A DNA stretch of 64,000 nt from OMII01 sp947467385 (GCA_044360075.1 JBIKLA010000001.1:186001-250000); one strand, 5' to 3'. Shown: positions 35,547 through 44,820, counted from the stretch's first letter. Translations and numbers: made by a program. The notes: a model not told the origin generated them from the letters alone.

Positions 35547-36832
35547 TGAGCTCCAGTGATATAGCTCCGGTAGTGACGCCCTTTCGGGGCCACACATGCC
35601 GGGAGCTCTACAAGGCGATCTACGACTCGGACGCGCCAGAGCAGGTGGTTCGGCAGCTGCCCTCCCAGAGCCTCTTCATGGTTGTGAAAGAGCGCGGCCT
35701 TGAGTCGAGCGCGGACCTACTCGCAATGGCCTCCCTGGAGCAGTGCCGCCTCATATCCGACTTCGACCTGTGGCACGGCGACTCGATCAACGAGGAAAAC
35801 CTTTGGAGGTGGCTCGCGATTACCGACGAGACGGACTCGCTTGAGCTGCTCCAGAAGCTCGTCAAGTTTGTCGACCTCAAGGTTATTGCGGTTCTTTTAA
35901 GCCGCTACGTTGAGGTCAAGATATTCGACGAGCCGACCGAGCAGGCTCCGGGCCCCGGATTTCACACCCCTGACAAGGGCTCAACGTGGATCGGCATCAC
36001 GACTGACGATCCCGATCACCACTTCCTCTTGGCCCGCCTCCTTGCCCTCATCTTTGAGTCGAGCGTCGAGTTGTTTTACCAGCTTCTCGCCATCCCGGCA
36101 GTTGCCACAGTTACGATGCTTGAAGAGGAAGCGTTCAGTGAGCGCGCGAAACGGCTTGCGGCAGAGGGGATTCCCGAGCCGGAAGTTGCGGCATCGGTGC
36201 ACGCCCCATACTCGCTTGCGGAGGCGCGACAGGACCTCGCCTCGAAGGTTCCGGCCAAGGTGATTGAGGATATTCGCAGCATCGAGCCCCTCGTGTACGA
36301 GGCGCGCTCAACGCGGCTCTTCGCAGATCTTTTGCGCAAAGTCGCTGACCACGAGTCGCTTGAGATGGAGTTCACGTACATCATGAACGCCGCGGTTGTG
36401 CGGTGGGGCGTCGATTTTTCGGAGCAGGAGAGGGTGTTTGAGCTGGCCGAGCAGGTAAAGGGCGCTGTCAATATCGCGCTTGAGCGGATCACGAAGGACG
36501 GAACGGTCTCGGTGCTCGATGCCTACACGGCCCTTGGGCTTGGAAAGCTCTACCGCCTTGGTCTCACAGAGCTCCTCTCGGTGCGGAGCAAGGCGCGCAA
36601 GATCCCGGTAGAGTCGCTTGAGAATCTGCGCGATGCCGATCCAGTTATTTTCTCTGCCGTTGCGTGCGCGCGTGAGGCGCTGCCGCTTATGCCCCTGTTC
36701 CTAAATGAGGACGGCTCGGTCACCGAAGATGAGCCCGGGAAGCTCACTCCCGGCGCGAAGCCTATCAGCTCCCTCAAGGCCCTCGCGGCTGTTTCTTCGC
36801 TCCTTGAGAAGGCGGCCTCGCAGATAGCCTAG
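35546..36832 (+). CDS. DUF6178-family protein
   Basis: 428 aa, soluble, helical. The N-terminal half shows the DUF6178 pattern: LPSQSLFMVVKERGLESSADLL, FDLWHGDSINEENLWRWL and LLQKLVKFVDLKVIAVLLSRYV. It is a family of unknown function, known mostly from deltaproteobacterial-grade genomes. Coupling to infC by a one-base overlap suggests joint expression. Its 3' end overlaps the convergent tsaC gene by 4 bp. Confidence 0.75.
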   Translation: MSSSDIAPVVTPFRGHTCRELYKAIYDSDAPEQVVRQLPSQSLFMVVKERGLESSADLLAMASLEQCRLISDFDLWHGDSINEENLWRWLAITDETDSLELLQKLVKFVDLKVIAVLLSRYVEVKIFDEPTEQAPGPGFHTPDKGSTWIGITTDDPDHHFLLARLLALIFESSVELFYQLLAIPAVATVTMLEEEAFSERAKRLAAEGIPEPEVAASVHAPYSLAEARQDLASKVPAKVIEDIRSIEPLVYEARSTRLFADLLRKVADHESLEMEFTYIMNAAVVRWGVDFSEQERVFELAEQVKGAVNIALERITKDGTVSVLDAYTALGLGKLYRLGLTELLSVRSKARKIPVESLENLRDADPVIFSAVACAREALPLMPLFLNEDGSVTEDEPGKLTPGAKPISSLKALAAVSSLLEKAASQIA

Positions 36833-37827
36833 CGCGCAGCGCGAACCAGCCTGTCCATAATCGCCTCTCCCAATCCGATCGGCTCGCATGTATCGACAAC
36901 GATCAGGTCGAGACCCAAGGCGTCGTGCTCGCGCAGGGCGGTGAAGAGTTTGGCTGCAACCGCGTCTAGCTCACCGGTTTGGCTGAGGACGGTCGTTCGG
37001 ACAGTGTTGAACGGAAGGGGCTGCGGGCGGAAGAGGATCGCCCCGATCCTCGTGGGCAGCTGTGCTTTCGGATCGAGGAAGGGCTTGAGCACAACCGGAG
37101 TGCGGGGAGAGTAGTGCTTCGCCATCAGTCCTGGCGAGAGGAGGGTGCCTTCTGCGGGTGCCGAATGCTGACCTGGCGTGGGTCCTTCAACTTCGCATCC
37201 GAGCGCGCTTGCAAGCTGCTCGCGCGTTACCGTGCCGGGACGCAGGATGCGGGGCGTTTTCTCGAGGAGCGAGAGCACGGTCGATTCAAGCCCGACCTCG
37301 CATGGGCCCCCATCGAGGATGGCCTCAACGGCATCACCGAGGCCAGCTCTCACGTGCTCAGCCGTCGTTGGGCTAATGTAGTTGGAGATATTGGCCGAAG
37401 GAGCCGCAACAGGCCCGCCAAAGGCGGCAAGAAGCGCCAGTGCGATGGGGTGGCGGGGAATCCTTAGCGCTACCGTGTCTCCACCTGCGCAGACCTCCTT
37501 GGCGATAATAGCTGCAGCAGGAAGCACAACTGAGACGGGGCCTGGCCAAAAGACCGAGACCCTCTTGAGGCGCTCCTCGACAAGAGGGCGGTCGAACGAG
37601 CGGGAGAGGTCGGCGTACCTTGGGATCTCGTCAGGTGAGGCAAGGTGCACGATGAGCGGATTGGATGCTGGCCGGCCCTTTGCCGCGAAGATGCGTCGCA
37701 CCGCCTCACCGTTTCGAGCATCCGCACCAAGGCCGTAGACGGTTTCCGTCGGAAACGCGACGAGCTTGCCAGCCGCGAGGGCGTTGGCTGCAAGCGCAAG
37801 CTGTTCGGGGGATACGTGAGTGGCCAT
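36829..37827 (-). CDS. tsaC: threonylcarbamoyl-AMP synthase (Sua5 type)
   Basis: 332 aa. It makes threonylcarbamoyl-AMP from Thr, bicarbonate and ATP for the t6A37 modification of ANN-decoding tRNAs. GKLVAFPTETVYGLGADA, FAAKGRPASNPLIVH, VALRIPRHPIALALL and SANISNYISPTTAEHV are the YrdC-domain blocks. The long length shows the extra C-terminal Sua5 domain (from about residue 215). It is monocistronic and convergent with the DUF6178 gene. Confidence 0.95.
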   Translation of the reverse strand: MATHVSPEQLALAANALAAGKLVAFPTETVYGLGADARNGEAVRRIFAAKGRPASNPLIVHLASPDEIPRYADLSRSFDRPLVEERLKRVSVFWPGPVSVVLPAAAIIAKEVCAGGDTVALRIPRHPIALALLAAFGGPVAAPSANISNYISPTTAEHVRAGLGDAVEAILDGGPCEVGLESTVLSLLEKTPRILRPGTVTREQLASALGCEVEGPTPGQHSAPAEGTLLSPGLMAKHYSPRTPVVLKPFLDPKAQLPTRIGAILFRPQPLPFNTVRTTVLSQTGELDAVAAKLFTALREHDALGLDLIVVDTCEPIGLGEAIMDRLVRAAR

Positions 37828-37920
37828 ACAACAGCCAGTAAGTATATGGGTTTTGTTTTCTCTGAGCTATCAGTTGCAGCTTGCTTATATCAAGCACTTA
37901 GCCTGAAAAAGCGGGCTTTC

Positions 37921-38502
37921 TCAGCGCGGGAGGAAGATCAGGTTTGCCTTCGCCCAGCCTTTTGTTCCCGCTATTCCAGGCGCAATCTGCGCGACTTCGG
38001 GCTTAACATCCTGCGGTCGCACCACGCCATCGAGGAGAAATCGTATCTCGCTTCGGGAAGGAGAGAGCGTAACGACCTGAATCGGAACCGAAGTGCTCTG
38101 CGTCTTGTTGTCCCAGGTGCAGTCACCGGTCACGAGGTACTGGTCATCTGCAAGGGGCCGGATGTCGGTGCTTGTGAAGGAGCCAGAGCGGTCCCGGTAT
38201 CGCGCCAGTGTTGTCTGGATGAAGAGCGCCTGGAGGAGCTGCTCCGGCGGAAGCTGGATGGAGTCGAGCTTAAGCGAGAGGCGAATCGAGGAGGACTCAA
38301 ATGCCTCCGGGTCAAGCATGAGCTCGCCCTTGAAGTCACTGAACCTGCCGTTCATGTTGAGTGTGGGGCTTGGGGACTGGACGCCAAACTTGATGGACGA
38401 TGAAGATGGGTGGAGCTTCTGCGCAATCGGGGCCGCAGACGCGGCTGGTGGCGACAGCACGGGTAAACAAAGGCAGGCAAGAAGGATGAGAGCTCGGCGC
38501 AT
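37921..38502 (-). CDS. YceI-like periplasmic lipid-binding protein
   Basis: 193 aa. ATG 38502 starts a signal peptide (ALILLACLCLPVLSP, cleavage after AASA). The mature part follows the YceI lipocalin-like pattern: SIKFGVQSP, GRFSDFKGELMLDPEAFESS, then the DIRPLADDQYLVTGD strand pair. YceI proteins hold isoprenoid lipids in a beta-barrel. A longer start at 38538 would overlap purK. It lies 22 bp downstream of purK and may share its transcript. Confidence 0.75.
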   Translation of the reverse strand: MRRALILLACLCLPVLSPPAASAAPIAQKLHPSSSSIKFGVQSPSPTLNMNGRFSDFKGELMLDPEAFESSSIRLSLKLDSIQLPPEQLLQALFIQTTLARYRDRSGSFTSTDIRPLADDQYLVTGDCTWDNKTQSTSVPIQVVTLSPSRSEIRFLLDGVVRPQDVKPEVAQIAPGIAGTKGWAKANLIFLPR

Positions 38503-38524
38503 GCGCCCAGTGTAGCCGCTTCCG

Positions 38525-39610
38525 CTACCGTTCGCCACGGACGAGCTGCTCCAGCGCCTTCTCGTCGTCTGCCGAGGGATGAATGAGGGTTACGTGACCC
38601 AACTTGCGGCCTGGCCGAGGCGACTTTCCGTACAGGTGCAGCTTTGCGCACTGGATGTCCTTCACCGACTGTTCCGGCGGCAGGGTTCCAACGATGTTGT
38701 ACATGACCGCCGGTGCCCGAGATACGGCGCTGCCGAGAGCCGAGCCGGTTATGGCGCGGATGTGGTTTTCGAACTGGCTCGTTGTTGAGCCATCGATCGT
38801 TGCGTGGCCTGAGTTGTGCACGCGCGGCGCCATCTCATTCGCGACGAGCTTCCCGTCAACCTCAAAGAGCTCGATCGCGAGCACGCCGACGTACTGCAGC
38901 TCGTTGAGCACCCTAGCTGCTATCGAGTACGCATCCTGGGCCAAACTTTGTGAGATGCCTGGCGCGGGAATCTCCGAGCGGTGGAGGATGCCTGCGCGGT
39001 GAATGTTGTAGGCGAGGGGGTAGGACTTAATCTGGCCATCGATGCCGCGCACCGCGATGACGGAGAGCTCTCTGGAGAAGGGCACGAAGGCCTCAACAAT
39101 CAGGGGAACCCCACCGAGATCTTCCCACACCATCTCTGCATCCTCGGGCGAGGAGATGCGGGCCTGCCCCTTGCCATCGTAGCCGAGCCGCCGCGTCTTC
39201 ACGATGCATGGGGTGCCGACAGCTCTGCATGCAGCGATCAGCTCGTCGCGGGTAGAGGCTGCCATGAAGGCCGGAACGGCTATCCCGAGGGACTGCAGGA
39301 ACTCCTTCTCAACGACCCTGTCCTGCGAAACTTCAAGCGCACGCGGTGGGGGATAGACGGGCACAACTGCCTGAATTGCGCTGGCAGCGTTGCACGGAAC
39401 GTTCTCAAATTCATACGTGACGACGTCGCACCTTTTCGCAAAGACCGTGAGGGCCTTGATGTCGTCAAACGGAGCCACTGTTACGGGGCCGAGGCCTTCG
39501 GTGCAGGTGCTCGCGGAGGCGTCGAAAAACGAGAATGAGTGGCCAAGCGGCATCCCTGCGAGCGCCAACATCCTGCCAAGCTGTCCCGAGCCGAGGACCC
39601 CGATCTTCAT
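38525..39610 (-). CDS. purK: 5-(carboxyamino)imidazole ribonucleotide synthase
   Basis: 361 aa ATP-grasp enzyme that carboxylates AIR to N5-CAIR in purine synthesis. MKIGVLGSGQLGRMLALAG is the N-terminal signature. CIVKTRRLGYDGKGQ is the ATP-binding loop, and LVANEMAPRVHNSGHATIDGS follows with the metal and substrate ligands. ATG 39610 matches the family; the 15 extra upstream codons do not. It starts 7 bp after purE. Confidence 0.95.
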   Translation of the reverse strand: MKIGVLGSGQLGRMLALAGMPLGHSFSFFDASASTCTEGLGPVTVAPFDDIKALTVFAKRCDVVTYEFENVPCNAASAIQAVVPVYPPPRALEVSQDRVVEKEFLQSLGIAVPAFMAASTRDELIAACRAVGTPCIVKTRRLGYDGKGQARISSPEDAEMVWEDLGGVPLIVEAFVPFSRELSVIAVRGIDGQIKSYPLAYNIHRAGILHRSEIPAPGISQSLAQDAYSIAARVLNELQYVGVLAIELFEVDGKLVANEMAPRVHNSGHATIDGSTTSQFENHIRAITGSALGSAVSRAPAVMYNIVGTLPPEQSVKDIQCAKLHLYGKSPRPGRKLGHVTLIHPSADDEKALEQLVRGER

Positions 39611-39617
39611 GCTACCA

Positions 39618-40130
39618 CTATGACCCTGCTTTCGTTCCCGGAGCGGGAGCTGCAAGCACCTTGCTCGTCTGCTCCTTGCGGAACGCCTTCACCCGCTCGG
39701 CGATCTCCGGGCGCTTGATGCCGATGATTGAGGCCGCCAGGAGCCCTGCATTCGTTGCGCCGGCCTTGCCGATTGCGACCGTGGCAACGGGGATGCCTGC
39801 CGGCATCTGTACAATTGAAAGGAGTGAGTCGAGGCCCTGGAGGCTCTTTGACTCAACCGGAACACCGATGACAGGAAGGTGCGTGACCGATGCGGTCATG
39901 CCGGGAAGGTGGGCCGCCCCGCCCGCTCCCGCGATGATGACCTCAAGCCCGCGCTGCGCGGCTTCGGACGCATACGACATCAGCAGCTCCGGGGTGCGGT
40001 GTGCTGAGACGATCTTAGTCTCATACGGGATGCCCATGTTTTCGAGGGACTGAACTGCGGCTTCCATTGTCTCCCAGTCGGACTGGGAGCCCATAATGAC
40101 GCCGACGAGGGGTGATACGGTGTGTGTCAT
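39618..40130 (-). CDS. purE: N5-CAIR mutase, PurE class I
   Basis: 170 aa. It isomerises N5-CAIR to CAIR. VGVIMGSQSDWETMEAA, ETKIVSAHRTPELLMSYA (catalytic His) and AGAGGAAHLPGMTAS are diagnostic of class I. Together with purK this makes the standard two-step bacterial route. ATG 40130 is chosen over a start 12 codons upstream. No other pur genes are in the window. Confidence 0.95.
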   Translation of the reverse strand: MTHTVSPLVGVIMGSQSDWETMEAAVQSLENMGIPYETKIVSAHRTPELLMSYASEAAQRGLEVIIAGAGGAAHLPGMTASVTHLPVIGVPVESKSLQGLDSLLSIVQMPAGIPVATVAIGKAGATNAGLLAASIIGIKRPEIAERVKAFRKEQTSKVLAAPAPGTKAGS

Positions 40131-40232
40131 GCCGCAAAGGGTATGAGGAAGGACGGGGAGAGTCAAACGTTTAGGGGAGCTGTGGGCCCGCCAAAACGGC
40201 TTTTCTGGCGGAGGGGCGCGAGGCTTGGGAAC

Positions 40233-41471
40233 TTAGCCTCCGATCAGGCCAGCCCTGTCGATGATGGATGCAACCCTGTCAGCGATATACCGGTGTCCCA
40301 GCTCGTTTGGATGGCAACCATCCGACGTAATGTAGAAACGGTCGTTCTGGCGCAGAGAAGAGGGGTATGACTCCTGCATGGCCTGAACGTATTCCGGGTA
40401 TGCCTCGCCGCTTTTCGCCTTCGATATGAGGCGAATGAGGGATCCTTGCCCATTAAAGGAAAGGGATTGGGTTCTCTTTGCCGCTACGCGCGCTTCCCGC
40501 GCGTAGTCGCCTGGGGTGCAAAGCGTGAGGATGAGCGCATTCCTGTTACCCAGCTCGCGAGCCTTGGCCGCCATGTAGGTCAGGTTGTCCGCATATGCCC
40601 CTCGCGAGACTGCGGCGACCCGGCGCTGTGAGGCGAGCTTCTTTGCAACTTCCTCTGCCGATGGCCGCTTGGGTGCCAGAGCACGCTCAAAGCCCCTGAA
40701 GAGCGCGCTGTGCCTCAGGAGTCGCCTGGTATCGCCGAGGAGCGAGTTGTTGCTGAAACGGGACACCTGATCGGTGTGGCTTGTGAAGACGAGCTTGGCG
40801 TCATTCGCCCCGAAGCCCAAGATGACGAGATCAGACTCGTATTCCGGCGCGAAAGCGTCGAAGATGAGCCGCCCGTAAGCAGAGGAATCGCCCGGAATGG
40901 CAAAATTCGCCACCTCAATCTTCGACTTCGGGTGCTCTTCCTGAAGCCTCTTTTGAAGGAGCGACGACCAACTCTCCTCGGCGTTGACTCCCCACCCAAA
41001 CGAGCTTGAGTCCCCAAACACGAGGATGCGGAAGGTTGAGGTGGGCTTGCTCCTGGAGATCTCAGGGCTCCGGAAGCCTATCGAGTTTGACTGAATGACC
41101 CGCCGGCGGTTGCGGTCTGAGGGGATAAGGCTGAAGGTGTTTTTGACGTTGGCCGATGCATTGGGCTTGAGGTTGACCCGATAGCCGTTGCCCTCCTGAA
41201 AAAGGTTAAGCCACTCGAGGTCATCCTTGTCGACTTTCGGGCGCGTGGTGGAGTTCGCCTCCTTGAGCATCCACGTTGGCATCTCAAGCACCTGCGGCGC
41301 GTTTGCGCCTGACGACTTGCTGGCCCAAAAGATCTCAAGCACCCGCGCCCCCATTTCGAGCGTTAGCAGGAAGAAGATGGGCACGACTACCAACAGGAAG
41401 AGCGCCTGGCGCAGGGTCAGTTTTGCGGGGGGGACGTTGTTCATTGCAGCGAGATCGGGCCCAAAGGACAT
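40233..41471 (-). CDS. SGNH/GDSL-family esterase, membrane-anchored
   Basis: 412 aa. One N-terminal membrane helix (ALFLLVVVPIFFLLTLEMGA) anchors a periplasmic SGNH hydrolase. Block I VFGDSSSFGWGV holds the nucleophile Ser, block III GFGANDA the Asn, and block V TSDGCHPNELGH the Asp-His pair. Such enzymes de-acylate or acylate lipids and envelope sugars; the substrate is unknown. Its ATG overlaps the stop of the gene upstream (TAATG), so translation is coupled. Confidence 0.85.
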   Translation of the reverse strand: MSFGPDLAAMNNVPPAKLTLRQALFLLVVVPIFFLLTLEMGARVLEIFWASKSSGANAPQVLEMPTWMLKEANSTTRPKVDKDDLEWLNLFQEGNGYRVNLKPNASANVKNTFSLIPSDRNRRRVIQSNSIGFRSPEISRSKPTSTFRILVFGDSSSFGWGVNAEESWSSLLQKRLQEEHPKSKIEVANFAIPGDSSAYGRLIFDAFAPEYESDLVILGFGANDAKLVFTSHTDQVSRFSNNSLLGDTRRLLRHSALFRGFERALAPKRPSAEEVAKKLASQRRVAAVSRGAYADNLTYMAAKARELGNRNALILTLCTPGDYAREARVAAKRTQSLSFNGQGSLIRLISKAKSGEAYPEYVQAMQESYPSSLRQNDRFYITSDGCHPNELGHRYIADRVASIIDRAGLIGG

Positions 41472-41911
41472 TACGGGCGCATTACATCAGAGGCTTGGTT
41501 ATACGCGCAACGCTCAAGCGAGCTCAAGAGATTTGCGTTAGTCTCCGCAGAGGTCTCGCCCTTTACGAGGGCGCCGGACCATGCGCTGTCAAACTGCGCG
41601 ATGCACGCGCGGTCTACGAGCTGGGGCCCCAGGAACGATGGGCCGGTCGGAGCGTCGTTCGGGACGAGTGTAGAAAACTCAGCGCGCCGCCGCGCAAGCA
41701 CGCCGACATCTGAAGAAGCGCATTCAGCAGCTTCCGCAGCCCGCTTGAAGCACCGATCACGCTGCGCATCGGTGTAGCCGAAGCACTCCTTGACCTGGTC
41801 TAGGCATAGTTGAGCCTCTACGGCGTTACACGCCGGCACCGCACAGAAGAGTGTTATGAGGGATACAACAGTTACTCTGAGAGCCATACGCTTCCTTTTG
41901 GCAACCGACAT
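41471..41911 (-). CDS. small secreted Cys-rich protein
   Basis: 146 aa with a signal peptide (VVSLITLFCAVPA, cleavage near CNAVEA). The mature part has six spaced Cys (QLCLDQVKECFGY, RDRCFKRAAEAAECA, RACIAQ, ERCAYNQ) likely making three disulfides. No family is recognised. Coupling to the GDSL esterase gene suggests it is an accessory of that enzyme. Confidence 0.65.
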   Translation of the reverse strand: MSVAKRKRMALRVTVVSLITLFCAVPACNAVEAQLCLDQVKECFGYTDAQRDRCFKRAAEAAECASSDVGVLARRRAEFSTLVPNDAPTGPSFLGPQLVDRACIAQFDSAWSGALVKGETSAETNANLLSSLERCAYNQASDVMRP

Positions 41912-42022
41912 AGAATATCACCGCGTCGTTGCCTGCGCCAAATTATCACAGGTTAAAACCTTATTCTCGGACGTGCGTCAGGCTTGCCTTAAACCCCTCC
42001 AAGGACTTGATTTCACCCCGCT

Positions 42023-42445
42023 TTATGCCTTGCTTGGGTATTCGACCAGCTCGGTGAGGACGCCCATGAAGGACTTCGGCGAAATAAAGGCGATCTGGGA
42101 ATGGGCCGCTCCCGGGCGGGGAACAGAGTCAATCAGGGTGCACCCTTCGGCCGCTAGCCGTGCCAGCTCGACCTTAATGTCGGCTACGCGGTAGCAGATG
42201 TGGTGCAGGCCCGGCCCGTGTGAGGCCAGAAACTTGCCGATGGCGGCATCGCTGCGGGTGGGAGCGAGGAGCTCGACCCTCGAGTCGCCGGTGTTGATGA
42301 ATGCGAGCTCGACTCCAGAGGCCTCGATCGTTTCGCGCAGGCAGAGAGCGGCCCCGAGCTTTTGCTCATAGAAGGATATCGCCTCGTCGAGGCTTGAAAC
42401 TGCGATGCCGATGTGATCGATGGTCCAGTGAGCGAGCTTGTTCAT
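42023..42445 (-). CDS. mce: methylmalonyl-CoA epimerase
   Basis: 140 aa vicinal-oxygen-chelate protein. DHIGIAVSSLDEAISFYEQKLG, the metal ligands His in GLHHICYRV, Glu in SRVELLAP and Glu near the C-terminus (LTELVEYPS) match the epimerase. It interconverts (R)- and (S)-methylmalonyl-CoA in propionyl-CoA metabolism. The mutase and carboxylase genes are not adjacent. Confidence 0.88.
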   Translation of the reverse strand: MNKLAHWTIDHIGIAVSSLDEAISFYEQKLGAALCLRETIEASGVELAFINTGDSRVELLAPTRSDAAIGKFLASHGPGLHHICYRVADIKVELARLAAEGCTLIDSVPRPGAAHSQIAFISPKSFMGVLTELVEYPSKA

Positions 42446-42520
42446 GGCTACTCTCGTTAACTATATCTCTGCACAGGCTCTTAGCCTTTGTGTCCGAGTC
42501 GTCCCGTACAAATTCTGCAT

Positions 42521-43249
42521 TTAATTGATGGCGTAGACCGCTGTGACGGTAACGCGGAGGTCTTCTGCTTGTGTCTCGATCGACGGAGCCGCCGCCATCG
42601 CCACATCGCCGAAGGCCTTGTGCTTGGCAAACCGGGAAACGACGGGCGTTTCTTCGAATCCCTCATTGATAGCCTCTAGCTTGCCGAGGGATACGCCCGC
42701 TCCGGACGCAAGTTTCTGCGCCTTGCGCAGGGCGTTTTTCGTGGCGACCTCAAGGCATGCCTCGCGCGCCTCCTTATCCTTGTCGGCAGAGACGAAGGTT
42801 TCAAGCTGCGAGATCTCCTCTGCGCCGCGCTTGGCCGCCACGGCCAGGATGTCCCCGAGGCGAGGGATGTCAGAGGTCTCAAAGCGGGTCGACACCGTGG
42901 CACGATAGCCGGTGCACACACGCTTGCCATCATGCGGATAGGTGCACTCTTCGGTGACGGTGGTGGCAACGGTGCGCTGCTCGGCATCCTTGAGCTTAAG
43001 CGCGGCGACATCAGCCTTAATGACTTCGTGGGCCTTAAATGCCTCCTCGGCCGCCTTGCGTGCGTCCTTCGAAAGCGACGATGAGCCGACTGTTACTGCG
43101 CCACGGTCCTGCGCAACCTTCGTGAGGCACTCGCCCGTGACCGTGATGCCACGGGGGCCATGGCGCCCCTCGTTGGCCGCGGCGTCATTCGCCCCCAACA
43201 CGGGGCTCAGGAATAGACATAGAGCTGCAAGGAGCGGGATTCTTCTCAT
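42521..43249 (-). CDS. SIMPL-domain (DUF541) periplasmic protein
   Basis: 242 aa. The signal peptide is LLAALCLFLSPVLGAND. The mature part has the SIMPL layout: GITVTGECLTKVAQDRGAVTV, a long charged helix, VCTGYRATVSTRFETSDIPRLGDIL, then the helical KNALRKAQKLASGAGVSLGKL block. The family is widespread in Gram-negative periplasms; the function is poorly known (stress or oxidative damage links for some members). Confidence 0.85.
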   Translation of the reverse strand: MRRIPLLAALCLFLSPVLGANDAAANEGRHGPRGITVTGECLTKVAQDRGAVTVGSSSLSKDARKAAEEAFKAHEVIKADVAALKLKDAEQRTVATTVTEECTYPHDGKRVCTGYRATVSTRFETSDIPRLGDILAVAAKRGAEEISQLETFVSADKDKEAREACLEVATKNALRKAQKLASGAGVSLGKLEAINEGFEETPVVSRFAKHKAFGDVAMAAAPSIETQAEDLRVTVTAVYAIN

Positions 43250-43475
43250 ATGGGTGCCTGGGGGGTATGCGTTGAGCCCTTATGCTGCCCCGATTGGGCC
43301 GAGAGCGAAAGGAAAAAAGAGGGGCGAACCTCGAGCACCCGGGGGCCCATGACAAATCTTTTACAAATTTTTGAACTCATTGTGACAACGTGGCGGCACC
43401 TATGTGCGATTGTCCCCAGGCGCTCAACGATGGGCGGGGAGATGAACCTCCCAGAAACAAACCTAAGGGACCGAT

Positions 43476-43634
43476 ATGAGAACTTCAGACGCACTCGACA
43501 CTACACTGGCCAGCCTTGATGCTTCAGAGCTTGGGCTCTGCTTCCTTGAGACGTTGTGCGAACAGGACGATTTTGCGCTCCTGCGCGAGACGCTTTGCTT
43601 CTACCGCGCAGAGCGTGAGGGGCAGGTCCACTAG
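43476..43634 (+). CDS. small acidic protein, 52 aa
   Basis: ATG 43476 to TAG 43634 with AGGGA six bases upstream. The peptide (MRTSDALDTTLASLDASELG then LCFLETLCEQDDFALLRETL) is acidic and helical with three Cys. Codon choice resembles neighbouring genes. It has no signal peptide or known family. It converges on the thioredoxin-like gene with an 8-bp gap. Confidence 0.5.
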   Translation: MRTSDALDTTLASLDASELGLCFLETLCEQDDFALLRETLCFYRAEREGQVH

Positions 43635-43642
43635 GCCGACTT

Positions 43643-43978
43643 CTAGCGCCGCTTGGGAAACTCTCCGCGCTTGATTGCGTCGACGTCCTCTTGCGAGAGG
43701 CCGCCGCGGATGGTTCGCTGGTTGCCGCCGCTGTCGGTGAGCTGAAACCAGGGCCACGGGCCCATCGGCTCAAGCACCTTCTTGAACTCGACGCCCGAAT
43801 TCTTGAGGAGCATCTCCGAGGCGATGCAGGGGGGGCAGTAATCATCGATTGGGGCAGTGTGCATCGTGACCCACAACTGCGGCTGTGCAGGGCTATCTGC
43901 GCTGTCCTGGGAGTGCGCAGCGGTGGCGGAGCCTACTCCGCAGGCAAAGATGAGGGCAAGGACAATTCTGACAGCCAT
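43643..43978 (-). CDS. exported thioredoxin/glutaredoxin-like protein
   Basis: 111 aa with a signal peptide (VLALIFACGVGSATA). After LWVTMHTAPIDDYCPPCIA, the CxxC (CPPC) begins a helix as in glutaredoxin-like folds, followed by EFKKVLEP and PWPWFQLTDSGGNQR, where a Pro precedes a strand. It may reduce or exchange disulfides in the periplasm. The cis-Pro is not certain. Confidence 0.7.
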   Translation of the reverse strand: MAVRIVLALIFACGVGSATAAHSQDSADSPAQPQLWVTMHTAPIDDYCPPCIASEMLLKNSGVEFKKVLEPMGPWPWFQLTDSGGNQRTIRGGLSQEDVDAIKRGEFPKRR

Positions 43979-44218
43979 ACGGTAGTGCTACCTCGTTCTA
44001 TGAGTTGTTATGCGGCCTCAAACGCGATCTGGTGCCTTGTAGCCGGCTGTCGCTGATTGGGCGTTCCGCATTGGGCAAGTAACGCCCTACAACTCCTTCT
44101 CTTTTAACCGTTTGTAAATCACTGATGCAGGAGGGTACAAGGCTCTTTGTGGGCTCACCTAAGGAGAGGTTCATCCGGAGGATTGTGCTCTCGCCTTGGT
44201 ATGCGACTATCGTCTGAC

Positions 44219-44698
44219 ATGCGCTTACGACATCTTTTCGCTGCTGTTGCTGTTGCCCTTATATGGCTGTGTGGATTCGCGGCAGTCAAGAGCTCTGCCC
44301 AATCCTCACGTGCGCCCCGCGACACTGATGGAGTGCTGCAGCCGGGAGAGGTTCCCGATCCCCGCATCGACTACTCTCGCGACAGGCTCATGCCCAGTGC
44401 CGCGCCTGATACGAGCATGCGCAAGAGTGAGTGCGTGAAGCGCCGAGGGAGTGCGATGCGGCAGCCCCGCATCACGATACAAAGCCAGGCGGGTGCCGTT
44501 GTCTCTGGCACCGTTGAAGGAGAGTGCATTACCTCTGCTGGGCTCTACGATGGGGATCGAAGGGTGTCGAAGATTCAGGTCCAAACCCAGCCCACAACAG
44601 CCTCGTTTCCCTTCTCGCTCGAGATCTCGGAGGCCTCTTCCCCCAACATCCGTGCCTACATGGCCAATGGGGAACACGCTGCACTTCCAATACATTAG
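44219..44698 (+). CDS. secreted protein of unknown function
   Basis: 159 aa from ATG 44219, which gives a signal peptide (HLFAAVAVALIWLCGFAA, cleavage near SSAQS). The mature part is Arg/Pro-rich at first, then beta-like (PRITIQSQAGAVVSGTVEG, FPFSLEISEAS). An earlier ATG at 44201 is possible. No family is recognised; a carbohydrate- or adhesion-type beta domain cannot be excluded. Confidence 0.5.
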   Translation: MRLRHLFAAVAVALIWLCGFAAVKSSAQSSRAPRDTDGVLQPGEVPDPRIDYSRDRLMPSAAPDTSMRKSECVKRRGSAMRQPRITIQSQAGAVVSGTVEGECITSAGLYDGDRRVSKIQVQTQPTTASFPFSLEISEASSPNIRAYMANGEHAALPIH

Positions 44699-44820
44699 GC
44701 TCGGCGAGTTGTGCGGATATCCGCGGGCGATATTGGGCATTGAGTTGGGCGTGGATTGTGACGACTACATAAAAGAGAGGATTTCGAAGTCGTAGGACGC
44801 GGGACAGCCTCGCGCAGGGA

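Noticed and set aside
43250..43519. 89-codon frame upstream of the 52-aa gene
   Set aside because: Overlaps the better-supported small gene in another frame and lacks a ribosome site at its start.
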